Of a DNA stretch of 64,000 bases, positions 41,841-50,093 are shown one piece after another. This DNA comes from Kibdelosporangium persicum (GTDB lineage Bacteria > Actinomycetota > Actinomycetes > Mycobacteriales > Pseudonocardiaceae): positions 62,001-126,000 of the forward strand of contig NZ_JAAATY010000012.1 in the NCBI RefSeq assembly GCF_013280595.1, given 5' to 3'. Made by a program: the position numbers and the translations under genes. The notes beneath the pieces were generated by a model. It was not told where the DNA came from. It ran no database searches and saw only the letters and a program-made list of their open reading frames with translations. Each line of letters opens with the position of its first letter. The first letter of the stretch is position 1.

Positions 41841-42790
41841 CCGCGTTCACCCCGGTTCTGCACGCGCAGGAACACCGCGGTCAGGATCAGGATCAGCACG
41901 GTGAGCACGGTCGCGATCGCCGCGCCGTAGCCGACCTGGGTCTTCTCGAAGAAGTTCTGGAACGAGAAGTACGAGGGCACGTTCGTCGCCCCGCCGGGTC
42001 CGCCGCGGGTCAGCACGTAGATCGGCCCGAAGACCTTGAGCGCGGCGATCGTGCACGTCAGCAGGACCACGAAGATCTCCGGCCGGATCTGTGGCACGGT
42101 CACGTGCCAGAACCGGCCCCACCACGACGCGCCGTCCAGTTCGGCCGCCTCGTACAGCGACGGGTCGGCCCGCTGCATCCCGGCCATGAAGATCACGACC
42201 GGGTACCCGATCTGAATCCACAGCAGCACGCCCATCACGCTCCACAGCGCGACATCCGGATCACCGAGCCAGTTGTGGCCCAGCGAACCGAGGCCCACCA
42301 TGCCGAGGAACTCGTTGAGCGCGCCCTCCGGGGCCAGAATCCAGCTCCACACGATGCCCGCGACCGCGATCGGCAACACCTGCGGCAGGTAGATACACGC
42401 CCGCAGCACGCTGGCCGCCCTCGGCCCGAACCGCTTGCCGATCACGTCGAACAAGGCGGCCGCGACGACCAGGCCCACGATCGTCGGCAGGATCGCCATC
42501 GCCACGACGAGCCCGAGGTTGTGCCGGAACGAGGCCCAGAACGTCTCGTCGGCGAACAGCCGCGTGTAGTTGTCCAGCCCGGTCCACTTCGGATCACCGA
42601 CGCCCTGCCACTGGGTGAAGCTGATGCCGATGTTCATCACGAACGGCACCACGATCACCGCGAGCAGCAGCACCGCGCCGGGAATCAGGAACAGCAGGTA
42701 GGACGCCTCGCGGCGCGGCCTGGGTGGCGCCGCGGGGGCGTCAGGTGGTCGCGCCGTGGCGTGGGCGGCGAGCGTGTCCAAGCGGTTCAT
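41837..42790 (-). CDS. Sugar ABC transporter permease, MalF type (xyloglucan locus)
   Basis: The 317-residue permease has a ~30-residue proline/alanine-rich cytoplasmic N-terminus followed by the first membrane helix (SYLLFLIPGAVLLLAVIVVP). The coupling loop is YEAAELDGASWWGRFWHVTVP. ATG 42790 is set by the 4-bp overlap with the binding-protein gene; the open frame extends much further upstream as a shadow of that gene. It pairs with the MalG-type subunit. Confidence 0.93.
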   Translation of the reverse strand: MNRLDTLAAHATARPPDAPAAPPRPRREASYLLFLIPGAVLLLAVIVVPFVMNIGISFTQWQGVGDPKWTGLDNYTRLFADETFWASFRHNLGLVVAMAILPTIVGLVVAAALFDVIGKRFGPRAASVLRACIYLPQVLPIAVAGIVWSWILAPEGALNEFLGMVGLGSLGHNWLGDPDVALWSVMGVLLWIQIGYPVVIFMAGMQRADPSLYEAAELDGASWWGRFWHVTVPQIRPEIFVVLLTCTIAALKVFGPIYVLTRGGPGGATNVPSYFSFQNFFEKTQVGYGAAIATVLTVLILILTAVFLRVQNRGERG

Positions 42791-44064
42791 CTGCCGACGT
42801 TCGCCAGGTTCTCCTGGTACGGCCTGGCCAGCTCGTCCATCACCTGGTGCGGGTTGGCCGTGCCGGTGATCAGCTTCTGCACCGCGGAGACCTGCACGTC
42901 GTAGTACCCGGGCGCGGGCCAGTCCGGGTAGAACGCCAATCTGTCCTGTGTGGACAGCGTCTTGAAGTTGTCGGTGACTTCCTTGATCTGGGGCGCGGCC
43001 GTCGACGGCGTCCCGGTGTCGATCAACGGCACGCCGCCGGCATCCCGCAGCTTGTCCTGGATCTGCGGGGACATCGTGATGGCGATGAAGTCGTACGCCA
43101 GGTCCTTGTTCTTCGACCCGGCGGGCACGACCCACATGTTGCCCGCGGATCCGGCGGTCAGCCCCGGCCACAGGAACGAGCCCCACTGGAAGCCCTTGAT
43201 CCCGGCCGCCAGCCTGCCGTACCACCAGCTGCCGCTGATCATGATCGGGTGCTTGCCCTGCATGAACGCCACGCCCATGTCCTCGGCCTTCATCCCGGCC
43301 GAGTCCTTGCTGATGTACCCCTTGTCCACCCAGTCGGCGAACGTGCTGGCACCGTGCATCCAGGCCGCGTCGTGGAAGTCCACCGGTCCGGTGTAGCGCT
43401 GGAACCGGTCCACCCACTGCTTGTTCGCCTTGGACAGGGCAAGCTGGTACATGATCTGGTGCGCCGGGTATTCGGCGCCGCCGACGGCCAGCGGCGTGAC
43501 ACCGGCGGCGACGAACTTGTCCATCGCCGCCGTCAACTCCTCGACCGTGCCGGGCACCGAGATGCCCTGCTGGGCGAACATGTCCTTGTTGTAGAAGACC
43601 ATGACGTACTCGGCGTAGTTGGGGACGCCGTACCACTTGCCGGACCCCATCACGCCTTTCTCGTCATACCGGGCCGTGGTCTGGATGCCCGCGCTCATCT
43701 GCTTGTCCCAGCCGCGCTTGGTGACCTCGTCGCTGATGTCGGTCAGCAAGCCCTGCTTGGAAAGCAGCCCCGCGGTGGCGTTGCCCTTGTTGTACTCCAT
43801 GACATCCGGCGCGTCACTGGAGTTGAGCACCATCGGCGCGGTCTTCTGGATCTGTTCGAAACCCTTCTCCTCGAAGGCGACCTTCACCCCGGGATGGGTG
43901 GCTTCGAACTGCCTGATCGCCTCGGCCCACGCCACCCCCATCGCACTGTCCGGTCCTTCGTAGTGCCAGAGTTTCAACGTCCTCGGGCCGTCGTCGTCAC
44001 CCGGCCCGCAGCCGCTGACCGCGAGCACGGCCACCATCGCGGCCGCGAGTAACCGCTTGGACAT
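42787..44064 (-). CDS. Sugar-binding lipoprotein of ABC importer (xyloglucan locus)
   Basis: The 425-residue solute-binding protein has a lipoprotein signal (MSKRLLAAAMVAVLAVSGC; lipobox VSGC with Cys19). It shows the LKLWHYEGPDSAMGVAWAEAIRQFE start typical of SBP_bac_1 proteins. GGAGGGAT precedes the ATG. It lies 36 bp after the secreted GH12 gene and 4 bp over the next permease gene, so it is expressed with both. It likely binds the oligosaccharides the GH12 enzyme releases. Confidence 0.93.
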   Translation of the reverse strand: MSKRLLAAAMVAVLAVSGCGPGDDDGPRTLKLWHYEGPDSAMGVAWAEAIRQFEATHPGVKVAFEEKGFEQIQKTAPMVLNSSDAPDVMEYNKGNATAGLLSKQGLLTDISDEVTKRGWDKQMSAGIQTTARYDEKGVMGSGKWYGVPNYAEYVMVFYNKDMFAQQGISVPGTVEELTAAMDKFVAAGVTPLAVGGAEYPAHQIMYQLALSKANKQWVDRFQRYTGPVDFHDAAWMHGASTFADWVDKGYISKDSAGMKAEDMGVAFMQGKHPIMISGSWWYGRLAAGIKGFQWGSFLWPGLTAGSAGNMWVVPAGSKNKDLAYDFIAITMSPQIQDKLRDAGGVPLIDTGTPSTAAPQIKEVTDNFKTLSTQDRLAFYPDWPAPGYYDVQVSAVQKLITGTANPHQVMDELARPYQENLANVGR

Positions 44065-44100
44065 CCAGATCCCTCCAGTGTTTTGTCGATCCGGCGGACG

Positions 44101-44796
44101 TCAGGACGAGCTGACGGAGTAGCGCGTGGTGGTGAACTCCAGTCCGCCGCTCGACGAGGTGATCTCGAAGCCGAACTGCACTTCGCCGAGTGTCACGTCG
44201 CCGTACCAGCCGCGGTTCCTGATCCAGTTCAGCACCGCGAGCACGTCCACCGTGCCGGAGTTCGTGTTGGACGTCCGCACGAAGGAGAACACCTCGTTGT
44301 GGCCGTTGCTGCCGCGATGGACGTCCCACGTGTGACCGCCGACCGTCGCCGTGGTCTGCCTCGATCCGATCGGCCCGACCGCGCCTTGCTTGTTCATCCA
44401 CAGCATGACTTCGTAGGCGTTGTTGTTGGCCCAGATGTCGTACGCGGTCACGTAGGCGCCGCTGCCCGGTCGCGTGACCGTGAAGTCGCTGGAAAGGCTG
44501 CGCAGGCCGCTGAGCGACCGGCCGATGTGCCTGGCTGAGTGCGGATAGGACTTCACACCGCCGGTGTTGGGGTGGTTGGCCCAGACTCCGTAGTTGCCGT
44601 ACGAGTTCGCCCAGATCGTCTGCGGGCCGGCGCCACTGCCCCAGATGTTGTTGCGGACCGTGTAGCCGCCGTTCGACCAGGTCCCCCATTGGTCCGACGA
44701 GGACCAGGCCGCCGCCTGCGCGGTCCCTCCTGGCACCAGCGTGACGGCCAGGGCTGCGGCGGCACCGCACACCAACGAACGTAGTGAAGTACGCAT
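44101..44796 (-). CDS. Secreted GH12 endoglucanase, probable xyloglucanase
   Basis: The 231-residue enzyme has a signal peptide (cleavage after GTAQA near 28) and a single GH12 beta-jelly roll: YTVRNNIWGSGAGPQTIWA near residues 45-63, EVMLWMN with likely nucleophile Glu129, and VQFGFEITSSSGG with likely acid/base Glu211. GH12 enzymes cut cellulose, mixed-linkage glucan or xyloglucan. The alpha-xylosidase and beta-galactosidase in the same operon favour xyloglucan (inference). It is the first gene of the six-gene operon, under a TTGACC-17-CATAGT promoter and a perfect palindromic operator at 44849-44864. Confidence 0.92.
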   Translation of the reverse strand: MRTSLRSLVCGAAAALAVTLVPGGTAQAAAWSSSDQWGTWSNGGYTVRNNIWGSGAGPQTIWANSYGNYGVWANHPNTGGVKSYPHSARHIGRSLSGLRSLSSDFTVTRPGSGAYVTAYDIWANNNAYEVMLWMNKQGAVGPIGSRQTTATVGGHTWDVHRGSNGHNEVFSFVRTSNTNSGTVDVLAVLNWIRNRGWYGDVTLGEVQFGFEITSSSGGLEFTTTRYSVSSS

Positions 44797-44848
44797 GGAC
44801 GGGTTCCTTCCGAGCGTCTTTGCGCGGACGGGTGCAGGGCTCGAGAAC

Positions 44849-44864
44849 GTCGAAGCGCTTCGAC
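44849..44864. promoter_or_regulatory. LacI-type operator of the xyloglucan operon
   Basis: GTCGAAGCGCTTCGAC is a perfect 16-bp palindrome with the GCGC centre common in LacI-family sugar operators. It begins 2 bp downstream of the -10 box of the operon promoter, ideal for repression. Confidence 0.82.
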
Positions 44865-44866
44865 TG

Positions 44867-44895
44867 ACTATGACACCGGCCACAGAGGCGGTCAA
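44867..44895 (-). promoter_or_regulatory. Promoter of the xyloglucan operon
   Basis: Minus-strand TTGACC (44890-44895) and CATAGT (44867-44872) are 17 bp apart. The predicted start falls inside the operator 44849-44864. Confidence 0.65.
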
Positions 44896-45002
44896 GAAAG
44901 GTCCACTGTTCGCGTTCACAACCCGGCCACAGGTATTGAGCCGAACGGCGCATTCGTCACCAGAATACCGTGGTGTTTCAGCAGCTCAGACGCGAGCGGA
45001 GG

Positions 45003-45018
45003 ATGTTAGCGCTTACAT
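45003..45018. promoter_or_regulatory. LacI-type operator left in front of the GH62 remnant
   Basis: ATGTTAGCGCTTACAT is palindromic at all but one symmetric pair. It shares the TGTTAGCGCT core with the perfect site at 52875-52888. It lies about 55-70 bp before the start of recognisable GH62 sequence and was probably that gene's operator. Confidence 0.65.
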
Positions 45019-45069
45019 ATTTTCGTCGACGCTGTTCTGCCACGCCGTTACATTGGTCTTCGCCGTCGC

Positions 45070-45447
45070 TCACCTGTCCACGTCACGTTGGCGAACTTCG
45101 ATGCGACGAGCAACCAGTACCTGTTGATCCACGAGGCGATCGGGTCGGACGGTCACCGGTGGTTCCGTTCATGGACCGCGCCCGCCATCACCGGCCCGTG
45201 GACCGCGTTGGCCGACACGGAGTCGAACCCGTTCGCCCGCGCCAACAACGTCACCTTCCCCATTGGACAGTGGACACGCGACATCAGCCACGGCGAGATG
45301 ATCCGCACCAGCGTCGACCAGACCATGCGGGTCAGCCCGTGCAATCTCCGCTACCTGTACCAGGGCCTGGATCCGAACGCGGGAGGCGAGTACGACCGAC
45401 TGCCATGGCGGCTGGGCCTGCTCACGCAGACGAACTCCACCTGCTGA
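45070..45447 (+). pseudogene. C-terminal remnant of a GH62 alpha-L-arabinofuranosidase
   Basis: The frame ending at TGA 45445-45447 encodes the last third of a GH62 enzyme: [20 protein letters not shown], then [52 protein letters not shown] and [13 protein letters not shown]. The signal peptide and roughly the first 200 catalytic residues are absent; similarity stops near 45085 and what precedes is unrelated. A LacI-type operator at 45003-45018 remains just upstream, so a deletion has joined the old promoter region to the 3' end. A short TTG-started peptide could still be made but would lack most of the active site. Confidence 0.85.
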
Positions 45448-45468
45448 AGGCGTGCGGCCGGGGTGGGA

Positions 45469-46587
45469 TCAGTGCGGGCGGCCGGCTTCTGGTACGGGTT
45501 CCGGCTCCGGCTCTGGGTCCGGCTCACTGAGCTGGTCTCGGATGTAGTGCCAGATCACGGCGATCATGGCGGCGAGCGGCACGGCGAGCAGACTGCCCGT
45601 GATGCCCGCCAGGCTGCCGCCCAAGGTGACGGCCAGCAGCACCACCGCCGCGTGCAGGCCGAGGCTGCGGCTCTGCAGCATCGGCTGGAAGATGTTCCCT
45701 TCGAGCTGCTGCACCACGATGATGATGCCGAGCACGATCAGCGCGTCGGTCGGGCCGTTGGACACCAGCGCGATCAGCACGGCCACGAAACCGGCGAACA
45801 ACGCACCGACGATGGGCACGAACGCCGCGATGAATGTCAGGACCGCCAACGGAAGTACCAGTGGTACGCCCACGATCCACAGCCCCAGGCCGATGAACAC
45901 GGCATCCAGCAGACCGACCGCTGCCTGCGACCGGACGAACGAGCCGAGGGTGTCCCAGCAACGCGTCGCCACGGTGGGGACGTCGGTGGCCAGGCGGCCC
46001 GGCAACTGCCGGGTCAGCCACGGCAGGAACCGCGGGCCGTCCTTGAGGAAGAAGAACATCAGGAACAACGCCAGGACAGCGGTGATCACGCCGTTCGCCA
46101 CCGCACCCACGCCGGTCACGGTCGCGCTGATGATGCTCCCGATGCTGCCCTGGATGCGGGCGACTGCCTCGTCGAGCGCCTGGCTGACCTGGTCGTCACC
46201 GATGTTCAACGGTGGCCCGGACGCCCAGTCCCGCAGTTCCTCGATGCCGTTGATCACGCCTGTGGTCAACTCGTCCGCCTGGGACGCCACCGGCACCGCG
46301 ATCAACGCGACCGTCCCGGCGGCGCCGAGCAGGAACAGCACGGTCACGGTCGTGGCGGCCAGCGCGGGCCGCCATCCGCGCCTGCGCAGGAAACGGGTCA
46401 TCGGCCACGTGAGGGTGGTCAGCAGCAGGCCGATCACCAGCGGCCAGACCACCGGCCACATCCAGCCGAGGATCCACAGCGCGACCCAGGTCAGCAGCAG
46501 GACCAGCAACACGTCCAGGCTGATCCGCGCCGACGTGCGCAGCGCGGTCCTGGTCTTCGTGGCATTCAGCGTGACACGCATCGGCAC
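45469..46587 (-). CDS. AI-2E-family transporter-like membrane protein
   Basis: The 372-residue protein has seven to eight hydrophobic segments and the layout of AI-2E/PerM proteins: an N-terminal pair of helices (VLLVLLLTWVALWILGWMWPVVW), an amphipathic middle region (about 120-200) and the late block VQQLEGNIFQPMLQSRSLGLHA. Members export small molecules or act as Na+/H+ antiporters; the name AI-2E does not prove AI-2 export. It ends in a proline/glutamate-rich tail (SEPDPEPEPEPVPEAG). It converges on the GH62 remnant with 21 bp between. Upstream lies repeat copy C. No functional link to the sugar loci is visible. Confidence 0.88.
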   Translation of the reverse strand: MPMRVTLNATKTRTALRTSARISLDVLLVLLLTWVALWILGWMWPVVWPLVIGLLLTTLTWPMTRFLRRRGWRPALAATTVTVLFLLGAAGTVALIAVPVASQADELTTGVINGIEELRDWASGPPLNIGDDQVSQALDEAVARIQGSIGSIISATVTGVGAVANGVITAVLALFLMFFFLKDGPRFLPWLTRQLPGRLATDVPTVATRCWDTLGSFVRSQAAVGLLDAVFIGLGLWIVGVPLVLPLAVLTFIAAFVPIVGALFAGFVAVLIALVSNGPTDALIVLGIIIVVQQLEGNIFQPMLQSRSLGLHAAVVLLAVTLGGSLAGITGSLLAVPLAAMIAVIWHYIRDQLSEPDPEPEPEPVPEAGRPH

Positions 46588-46631
46588 ACCCTAGAACCCG
46601 CCGCCAGTCACGGGAAGCAACAACACCCACT

Positions 46632-46679
46632 CCTCGTGAGTGTTTATCGGTGTTCTAACCCCGATAAACACTCACGAGG
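46632..46679. repeat. Dispersed palindromic repeat, copy C
   Basis: Perfect 19-bp arms (46632-46650 and 46661-46679) flank the loop TGTTCTAACC. It lies 11 bp after the stop of the LacI gene, where it can serve as its terminator, and 44 bp before the AI-2E-type gene. Confidence 0.85.
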
Positions 46680-46690
46680 GGGTTGGGGCC

Positions 46691-47719
46691 TCAGCTTGCC
46701 GTGGAGCCGCGGATCACCAGCCGGCACGGGTTGGTGTGCCTGCCCGGGGACGGGCGGCCGCCGATCGCGGCGAGCAGCAGTTCCGCCGCGGTCCGGCCGA
46801 GCTTTTCCAGATCCATGTCGACACTGGTCAACGGCGGCTGGCTGCCCAGGGCCATCACGTCCCAGTTGTCGAAGCCGACCAGCGCCACGTCCTCGGGTAT
46901 CCGGCGGCCGGACGCGCGCACCGCGTCGGCCACTCCCCTGGCGATCTGGTCACTGCCGCAGAAGATCGCGTCGATCTCGTTGTCCCCGCTCAGCACGATC
47001 TTCGCCGCCTGACGGCCCCAGTTCTCGCTCCACTCCCCGAACAACGGCGGTCCGGCGAGACCCAGGCCCGCCTCGGCGAGCCGGTCGGCGGCCGCCGCCG
47101 CCCGCACGGTCGCCGAGTGGTGGTGTTCCGGTCCGGTGATGTGGGCGATTCTGCGGCGCCCCACCGCGAGCAGGTGATCGATCGCCTTGGCCGCACCGCC
47201 CGCTTCGTCCGGCACGACCGAGCAGTCCCCCTTGTCCGTGGAACTGATGAACGCGTAGACGACCGGGATGGGCAGGCCGGTGCCGATCGGTGGACGCGCC
47301 TGCGTCCGGCGGCCGGTGACGATGATGCCGTCGACCCGGCGGCTGAGCAGGGTTCGCAGGTAGTACTGCTCGCGGATCGGATCGTCGCGGGCGTCGCACA
47401 GGAACACCGACATCTCGCCCGCGCCCAGCGCGTCCTCCGCGCCCATCATCAGCGGGATGCTGAACCGGCCGATGGTGTCGGTGGTGATCATGCCGACCGT
47501 GTAGGTCCGGCCGGAGTTCAGCGCGACGGCGGCCTTGTTGGGCTGGAAACCGAGTTGCTCGGCCGCCGACAACACCCGGTGCCGCGTTTCCGCCCGCAGT
47601 GATCCGCGGCCGTTGAGTGCTTTGGACACCGTGCCGACCGAGACACCGGCGAGCCGGGCCACGTCGCTGATCGTGGCCGGCCTGTTTCCGGCGGTTTCCG
47701 CGGTTTTCCTTCCGGGCAT
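46691..47719 (-). CDS. LacI-family transcriptional repressor (arabinoside locus)
   Basis: The 342-residue repressor has the HTH and hinge at residues about 14-70 (ATISDVARLAGVSVGTVSKALNG, RAETRHRVL, QLGFQPNKAAVALNSGRT) followed by the sensor domain. ATG 47719 is nearest the HTH; an ATG at 47749 would add ten residues. It is divergent from the binding-protein gene at 47881, with a TTGACA promoter and the operator GGAAACCGTTTTCC between them. It should control the importer-GH127 operon and possibly the downstream secreted enzymes. Repeat copy C follows its stop. Confidence 0.92.
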   Translation of the reverse strand: MPGRKTAETAGNRPATISDVARLAGVSVGTVSKALNGRGSLRAETRHRVLSAAEQLGFQPNKAAVALNSGRTYTVGMITTDTIGRFSIPLMMGAEDALGAGEMSVFLCDARDDPIREQYYLRTLLSRRVDGIIVTGRRTQARPPIGTGLPIPVVYAFISSTDKGDCSVVPDEAGGAAKAIDHLLAVGRRRIAHITGPEHHHSATVRAAAAADRLAEAGLGLAGPPLFGEWSENWGRQAAKIVLSGDNEIDAIFCGSDQIARGVADAVRASGRRIPEDVALVGFDNWDVMALGSQPPLTSVDMDLEKLGRTAAELLLAAIGGRPSPGRHTNPCRLVIRGSTAS

Positions 47720-47766
47720 GCCGCCCAGCGTACCGCCCGACCGGGTCATCCGGATGAAACACGGTC

Positions 47767-47795
47767 TTGACAGTGCCCTGCCGGCAGGCCAAGGT
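47767..47795 (+). promoter_or_regulatory. Promoter of the arabinoside importer operon
   Basis: A consensus -35 TTGACA (47767-47772) is followed 17 bp later by CAAGGT (47790-47795). The operator at 47802-47815 begins 6 bp after it. Confidence 0.6.
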
Positions 47796-47801
47796 GAGGA
47801 C

Positions 47802-47815
47802 GGAAACCGTTTTCC
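47802..47815. promoter_or_regulatory. LacI-type operator (GGAAACCGTTTTCC)
   Basis: The 14-bp site has a central CG and one mismatched pair, the usual form of LacI-family operators. It lies between the divergent LacI gene and the SBP gene. Confidence 0.7.
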
Positions 47816-47880
47816 TAATTTTCCTGGATGTCGCCTTTCGAAGCCCCGCAGCCGCCCGCGGCTCTGCACCGGGAGACACC

Positions 47881-49164
47881 ATGAGCACGTACCGGACCGC
47901 GGTCCTGCTAACCGGTTTGCTGGTCATCGCCGCCTGTCAGAGCGGCCCGTCGGAGTCGTCGGCCGGGGACACCGGCGCGGTGGACGACGGGACGACGATC
48001 ACCATGTGGACCAGGTCGCCGACGGCCACCTTCAGCCAGACGCTGATCGACGCCTACAACGCCTCGCACAAGAACAAGGTGCAGCTCACGGTCTTCCCGG
48101 CCGACTCGTACCAGCAGAAGGTCGGCACGGCCGCGGGGGCCGGGCAACTTCCGGACGTGCTCGCCGCGGACGTCGTCTACGCCCCCAACTACGCCTCGAA
48201 GGGCGTGTACCTCGACATCACCTCGCGGGTGAACCAGTTGCCGTTCAAGGAATCTCTCGCACCGGCGCACATGAAGGCGGCCACCGGCAACGGAAAGACC
48301 TACGGCGTCCCGCACGACATCGACCTGTCCGCGGTCTTCTACAACAAGGTGCTGTTCGAGCGCGCCGGCCTCGACCCGGAGAAACCACCGGCCACTCTGG
48401 ACGAGATGGCGGCCGCGGCCAAGAAGATCCAGGCGTTGGGCGGTGACGTCAGCGGCTACTTCTTCGGCGGCGCGTGCCCCGGCTGTCAGCTGTTCACCAG
48501 CTGGCCGATGATCTGGGCCTCAGGCGGCACGGTGCTCAACGAACAGGGCACCGCCTCCACGATCGACAATCCGACAGCGGCCAAGGTGTACTCGCTGTTA
48601 CGCCAGATGTACGCCGACGGCGTCGTGCCCGCGTCGGCCAAGAACGAGTCCGGTCCGACGTGGACCCAGTTGTTCGGCGAAGGCAAGGTCGGCATCCAGC
48701 CGATGGGCGCCACCGCGTTGCAGGGCATGAAGGAAGGCCCGGACCTCCGGATCGGCGTCGCGCCGATCCCGGGGCTGACCGGCGGCAGTTCGACCTTCGT
48801 CGGCGGTGACGTGCTGGGCATCAGCGCCAACAGCAAGAACGCGGCCGCGGCGTGGGACTTCATCTCCTGGACGCTGTCCGACCAGGCTCAGGTGGAGGTC
48901 GTGGCCAAGAGCAAGAACATCACGGTCCGATCCGACCTGGCGGACAACACCTACGCCAAACAGGACCCGAGGCTGGGCGTGTTCAACCAGCTGGTGGGCC
49001 AGGGCCAGACACCGATCTCGGTCAACTTCGGCAAGACGTTCAACGACGCCAACGGCCCGTGGACGGCCACCGTGATCGAAGCGGTGTTCGGCTCGGCGGA
49101 CGTGGCGTCGGTGCTGAGCAACCGCAATGCCGCCATCACCACGTCCTTGTCCAGCGGCGGCTGA
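47881..49164 (+). CDS. Sugar-binding lipoprotein of ABC importer (arabinoside locus)
   Basis: The 427-residue solute-binding protein has a lipoprotein signal (MSTYRTAVLLTGLLVIAAC, lipobox IAAC with Cys19) and the SBP_bac_1 layout (TITMWTRSPTATFSQTLIDA; GKTYGVPHDIDLSAVFYNK; VGIQPMGATALQGMKEGPD). ATG 47881 follows GGGAGA. Residues CPGCQ form a rare close cysteine pair. It heads an operon with two permeases and a GH127 enzyme, so short beta-L-arabinosides are a plausible ligand (inference). It contains a TTA codon (SLLRQ). Confidence 0.92.
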   Translation: MSTYRTAVLLTGLLVIAACQSGPSESSAGDTGAVDDGTTITMWTRSPTATFSQTLIDAYNASHKNKVQLTVFPADSYQQKVGTAAGAGQLPDVLAADVVYAPNYASKGVYLDITSRVNQLPFKESLAPAHMKAATGNGKTYGVPHDIDLSAVFYNKVLFERAGLDPEKPPATLDEMAAAAKKIQALGGDVSGYFFGGACPGCQLFTSWPMIWASGGTVLNEQGTASTIDNPTAAKVYSLLRQMYADGVVPASAKNESGPTWTQLFGEGKVGIQPMGATALQGMKEGPDLRIGVAPIPGLTGGSSTFVGGDVLGISANSKNAAAAWDFISWTLSDQAQVEVVAKSKNITVRSDLADNTYAKQDPRLGVFNQLVGQGQTPISVNFGKTFNDANGPWTATVIEAVFGSADVASVLSNRNAAITTSLSSGG

Positions 49165-49166
49165 CG

Positions 49167-50093
49167 ATGGTGTCGCTGTCACCGCCCAAGCTGTCAGCGC
49201 CGGCGCCTTCGCCGCCGTCACCGCGCGGCCGCAGGTCGATCGCCCGGCACCGGCGCCGACTGGGCTTGCTGTACGTCACCCCGATGGCCGTGCTGGTCGC
49301 GGTACTGTTCGTCATCCCGCTCGGGCTGATGCTCTGGATGTCGGTCAACCACTGGCCGTTGATCGGAGCGTCCGCGCCCAACGGGGTGCAGAACTACCAG
49401 GCCCTGCGGGACCCGCTGTTCCTGCGAGCGGTCTGGTTCACGCTGAAGTACACCGCGGTCACCACGGTCGTGCTCGGCCTCGTCGCCTTTGGACTGGCGA
49501 TGCTGATGCAGCGGGACCGGCCGCGTGTCGGCGCGTTCCGGACGATCTTCTTCCTGCCCAGTGCCGTCGGGCTCGCCTCGACCAGCCTGCTGTTCTACGG
49601 GCTGTTCACCACCGACGCGTCCGCCCTCAACGGGCTCGTGGAGTTCCTGGGTCTGGGCCGGGTGGACTGGCTGGGCTCCCACGACAACGCGCTCGGCTCC
49701 ACCGTCGGCATGATCACGTGGCGGTTCGCCGGGTTCTACATGCTCATCCTGATGACCGGTCTGCACAGCATCGACCCGGTGCTGTACGAGGCCGCGCGGA
49801 TCGACGGCGCGAACCGGTGGCAGATCCTGTGGCGGGTGACACTGCCGTTGCTGCGGCCGACGCTCGCGCTGACCATGGTGCTGTCGCTGACCGGTTCGCT
49901 GCTGGCGTTCGACCAGTTCTTCATCCTCACCGGCGGCAGGCACGACACCGCCACCGTGGTCATCGGCATCTACCGCGAGGCCTTCCTCTCGCAGGATCTG
50001 GGCCGGGCGGCCGCCGTTTCCGTGGCGATCCTGGTCGTGCTGATCGTCGTGAACGTCGCGCAGATGCGGCTGATCCGCCGGGAAGGGCGGTGA
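49167..50093 (+). CDS. Sugar ABC transporter permease, MalF type (arabinoside locus)
   Basis: The 308-residue permease has a basic, proline-rich N-terminus, six membrane segments and the coupling loop LYEAARIDGANRWQILWRVTLP. ATG 49167 lies 2 bp after the SBP stop. Its stop overlaps the GTG of the next permease (GTGA at 50090-50093). Confidence 0.93.
   Translation: MVSLSPPKLSAPAPSPPSPRGRRSIARHRRRLGLLYVTPMAVLVAVLFVIPLGLMLWMSVNHWPLIGASAPNGVQNYQALRDPLFLRAVWFTLKYTAVTTVVLGLVAFGLAMLMQRDRPRVGAFRTIFFLPSAVGLASTSLLFYGLFTTDASALNGLVEFLGLGRVDWLGSHDNALGSTVGMITWRFAGFYMLILMTGLHSIDPVLYEAARIDGANRWQILWRVTLPLLRPTLALTMVLSLTGSLLAFDQFFILTGGRHDTATVVIGIYREAFLSQDLGRAAAVSVAILVVLIVVNVAQMRLIRREGR

Noticed and set aside
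46640-47602. Plus-strand open frame across repeat copy C and the LacI gene
   Set aside because: It starts in the repeat and runs antisense to a clear LacI protein.
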